Shown here: piece by piece, positions 5,288 to 7,843 of the stretch
Layout: the number at the start of each line of letters is the position of its first letter
Position numbering within the stretch: position 1 is the stretch's first letter
Notes under the pieces: generated by a model
The model's input: only the letters and a program-made list of their open reading frames with translations
What the model was told of the DNA's origin: nothing
The model's database searches: none
Made by a program: the position numbers and the translations under genes
Assembly: GCA_903928835.1 (NCBI GenBank)
Contig: CAIYSK010000335.1
Coordinates: 1-7,843, forward strand
Length of the DNA: 7,843 bases
Reading direction: 5' to 3'
From: an uncultured cyanobacterium
Lineage (GTDB): Bacteria; Cyanobacteriota; Cyanobacteriia; PCC-6307; Cyanobiaceae

Positions 5288-7843
5288 TTAAAAACGCAGG
5301 AAGAGTTGCAACTGGGCCCCCAACGCTCCCTGCCCGTCAATCGTTCCCTGGAGATTGATCAGTTCGGAAGCTTTGTAATTCAGGTTGAGCTGGGGGGGGA
5401 TGTCTGAACGGTTGGGCGCCGCCAAGACCGAAGCATTAAAGCGTTCAGTGATGTCCAAGCCGATCTCGGAACCCAGCACCAATTGGGTCGGAAGCCTGCC
5501 CGAGCGTTGGGCAGCAACGGAATTCACAGTCGGATTGGCAAATGTGGGGAAAAGGGCAAAGCTCACCCTCTGGCCAAGGGCATCACTCACGGTGCCGAGG
5601 ATCGGAGAGAGAAGGGTTTGCCCCAGGGCTGTCGCCAGGGCCGCCCCAGCTTGACCGGCCGCAAGACCGGCCAGGGAGTTACCACCAATGAGGGCTAACA
5701 ACCGTTCCTCGGACAGGGGCGGGGAACTGCGCAGGCGAAGGTTACGGGCGAGCTGATCCGCCGGACCACTCACGCTGATGTAGACCCGCACCAAATTGAG
5801 CTGATCCAAGGAGCTCAAGCTGCCCTGGGTGGCGAAATCGGTCAGGGAGGGCCCCAAGGGCGAACCAAGGGTGTTTCCTGGCAGCTTGAGGCTGTCGGAA
5901 ACCCTGGTACGAAGAGCAATATCCAAGTAGGGGATCAGTCCCATCGACGGGGTGAAGACCGCCACGTTGGGGGTATCAGGATCCAAGCTGAAAGTGGTCG
6001 TAAACAGGTTGAGGCGTCCGCGCTTCAGCCTCACCACCCCTGATGCCGTCAGGGATGGGTCGAGCCGGCCATTCAGGCGCAGGGAACCTTCAGTGGCAAA
6101 ACTGGCCAGGTTGGGAACGCCCACCGTCAGGTCAGGTCCCAGGCTGAAACGGAGGTCCTTGAATCCAAGGGCTGGGAAGCGTGGAACCAACGTCCCTACG
6201 GCCTCACTCGACAGGCTCGGTACGTCGGGGCCTAGGAGCACCAGGGGCTGGTCAAATGTCCAGCGGTCCTCCAGTAATTCAGCAACGGAGCCCACGGGTT
6301 TGCCCGCCCGCGCTGCAGGGGCCATTTCGCTCGGGGCCACATTGATGCTGCCATTGGAAATCGCCAATTGGCCGCCCATGGCCATGGCGTTGAGACTGCC
6401 CCCAATCTCCACCTCGCCATTGGCCAAGGCCTTGATGCGCGGCAGGCTGAAGGGCACAGCCTTGACCGTGATCCGGATGCCTGGGGCCCTGGTCTGTTGG
6501 GAGTTGGGGGCAATCGGATGGAGCAGGCCCAAGCTGCCCTGGGCCGTGATCAAGCCCGTGGAGCCAACGCGAGCGCTGAAGTTCTGAAGAACCAGCTGCT
6601 GGAAATCAAACAAGGCCAGGGCATCCACCGCCTCCACGCGCTGGCCAAAGCAGACGAGTTCCGCTCCCTGAACCCGGAAGAATCCATTGGCGATGGGGTC
6701 TTGCTGGCTGCCCCTCACCAACAGCTGCAGATCGAGACGCCCCCGCTTCCAATCCACCGACGGTTCGGCAAGGTTGGTGAGGAACACCAGCCCGTCGTCG
6801 CGACTGGCCAGCCGCAGCTCAAGCCCCTGCTCAGCTGGATCGAGGGGAATGGTTCCCGCCAGGTCGAGGGTGTTCTTGACCCCGGCGCCATGCAAGGCGA
6901 GATCCAGCACAAGCCGATTGCCCTGCAAAATCACCGAGCCCCGTTGCAGGTCGAGGTCGGTGCTGCCAAGCCTGGCATCGCTGAGCCCAAGGGTCAGGCT
7001 GAATTGGGGCCGACGCCTGCCAAGGCCGTAAAGCCCCTCGGCCTGGAGACTGCCCCGCAGGCCAACGGGCACGGGCGTCAGCAGGGCGATCAGCGAGAGC
7101 GGCAGGGAGCTGATGCTGAAGTGGCCATCGCCTTGGGACAGGGGGCCCTGGAAACTGACAACAATCGGCTGCTCGGTGAGGGTTGAATCCCGGTCTTGGG
7201 TTTTGATCCACAGATGGGCCTTAGCCGCCAGATCGGCCCTGGCCGCCGCCAGGCTGGGTCCAGCCAAGGACAGATCGGCATCGATTTTCCCCCCAATCGC
7301 CTCGAGCCGTTGGAGGGGCGTGCGACTGAGCTGTTCCTGTTGCAGGGCCGTTGCAACCCCCTGCTTGGCCGACGCCAGGAGGGCCAACTGCTGCTGCAGG
7401 GTTTTGCCAAGACTGTCGATGACGAGAAGGCCGATATCGCTGGCCCGCCCGGATGGGCCCGGGCCCAAGCCCTGCCATTGGGGCCAGGCGGCCACCAGCT
7501 GGCGCAGGAAACGATCAGACAGCTGACGGGCCTGAACCGTGGCCCGGAAGGGCCCCTGCCAGGTGCCGCGCCAATCGACCGTGAGGACGCCATCATCGAG
7601 GGGATTGATCGATCCATGGGCCTGAAAGCGACGGTTGGCGTAGTGCCCCTGGATGGCCGCCGACCGGGCCCAGACCCCAAGGAAAACGGGCCGATCCAAG
7701 CTGGCAGTCCCCTGAAAGGCCAAGGGTTGGAAGGAGAGTTGGCCGCGGCCAGTCAGGGCTCCTTGGACAAATTGGGGCCGTCGTTTTGCGCCCACGGCCA
7801 ACCACAAATCCGCCAGGGGCAGGTCCTTGGCTGTCCACTGGTA
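5288..7843 (-). CDS. tamB: TamB/Tic236-type envelope biogenesis protein, 5' end outside window
   Basis: The C-terminal 851 residues of a large TamB-domain (DUF490) protein; the frame is still open at base 7843, so the N-terminus with its membrane anchor is missing. TamB proteins span the periplasm as a long beta-taco, and work with an Omp85 partner in outer-membrane protein or lipid transport. The cyanobacterial members are related to chloroplast Tic236. The visible part is rich in alternating beta-strand repeats of the type L-x-L-x-G-x-(I/V/L), without transmembrane helices in the first 700 residues. The conserved C-terminal DUF490 region includes a LIPYLDIALRTRVSD segment near 5890-5945 and SSPPLSEERLLALIGG near 5681-5730. 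A small hydrophobic Gly/Ala stretch follows, and the protein ends LFLRF, with a terminal Phe like that of outer-membrane beta-strands. A C8 run occurs 35-40 codons before the stop. It heads the array with the ROK kinase. Confidence 0.9.
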   Translation of the reverse strand, partial: YQWTAKDLPLADLWLAVGAKRRPQFVQGALTGRGQLSFQPLAFQGTASLDRPVFLGVWARSAAIQGHYANRRFQAHGSINPLDDGVLTVDWRGTWQGPFRATVQARQLSDRFLRQLVAAWPQWQGLGPGPSGRASDIGLLVIDSLGKTLQQQLALLASAKQGVATALQQEQLSRTPLQRLEAIGGKIDADLSLAGPSLAAARADLAAKAHLWIKTQDRDSTLTEQPIVVSFQGPLSQGDGHFSISSLPLSLIALLTPVPVGLRGSLQAEGLYGLGRRRPQFSLTLGLSDARLGSTDLDLQRGSVILQGNRLVLDLALHGAGVKNTLDLAGTIPLDPAEQGLELRLASRDDGLVFLTNLAEPSVDWKRGRLDLQLLVRGSQQDPIANGFFRVQGAELVCFGQRVEAVDALALFDFQQLVLQNFSARVGSTGLITAQGSLGLLHPIAPNSQQTRAPGIRITVKAVPFSLPRIKALANGEVEIGGSLNAMAMGGQLAISNGSINVAPSEMAPAARAGKPVGSVAELLEDRWTFDQPLVLLGPDVPSLSSEAVGTLVPRFPALGFKDLRFSLGPDLTVGVPNLASFATEGSLRLNGRLDPSLTASGVVRLKRGRLNLFTTTFSLDPDTPNVAVFTPSMGLIPYLDIALRTRVSDSLKLPGNTLGSPLGPSLTDFATQGSLSSLDQLNLVRVYISVSGPADQLARNLRLRSSPPLSEERLLALIGGNSLAGLAAGQAGAALATALGQTLLSPILGTVSDALGQRVSFALFPTFANPTVNSVAAQRSGRLPTQLVLGSEIGLDITERFNASVLAAPNRSDIPPQLNLNYKASELINLQGTIDGQGALGAQLQLFLRF
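5392..5399. repeat. 8-bp homopolymer (G8 on plus, C8 in tamB)
   Basis: An uninterrupted run of eight identical bases lies in the tamB coding strand as C8, encoding the Ile-Pro-Pro-Gln stretch close to the C-terminus. A one-base slip would replace the last beta-strands and the terminal Phe. A shorter G7 run occurs at 2135-2141 in the DOMON-like gene. Nothing else in the sequence suggests phase variation. Confidence 0.5.

Noticed and set aside
6368..7186. A 272-codon open frame on the plus strand opposite tamB, and other long antisense frames across 3005-5291 and 5952-6587
   Set aside because: They lie antisense to genes with clear family motifs, contain no recognisable domain, and are expected from high GC with few stop codons in the shadow frames.

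Overview
The window looks like part of a GC-rich picocyanobacterial chromosome, of the Synechococcus/Cyanobium kind. This is inferred from gene content and from the style of the proteins: a TamB/Tic236-type protein, a cyanobacterial-style ROK kinase, ProA, FolB and RlmH. No sequence search was possible. Coding density is very high: there is no gene-free stretch over 60 bases, no RNA gene, no insertion sequence and no CRISPR array.

Left part (1-810, minus strand): a 3'-truncated alpha/beta hydrolase lies 2 bases downstream of rlmH, the 23S rRNA pseudouridine-1915 methyltransferase. The two read leftwards and are probably co-transcribed.

Middle part (865-2612, plus strand): two genes whose stop and start overlap in a TTGA. 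The first is a complete sugar-kinase-like phosphotransferase of the NahK/APH-fold type. The second is a small DOMON-like protein without a signal peptide. The pair is visibly poorer in GC than both flanks and points the opposite way to every other gene here. It is the most interesting segment: probably one functional unit of unknown substrate, possibly acquired separately from its surroundings.

Right part (2638-7843, minus strand): a tight leftward array of tamB (5' end outside the window), a ROK sugar kinase with a degraded zinc site, proA (proline synthesis) and folB (folate synthesis). The gaps are 11, 7 and 22 bases, so they are probably one transcript. Their jobs (envelope biogenesis, sugar phosphorylation, amino acid and cofactor synthesis) are not obviously related.

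I see no clear undescribed defence or mobile system. The candidates for novelty are the kinase/DOMON-like pair and the zinc-site-less ROK kinase.
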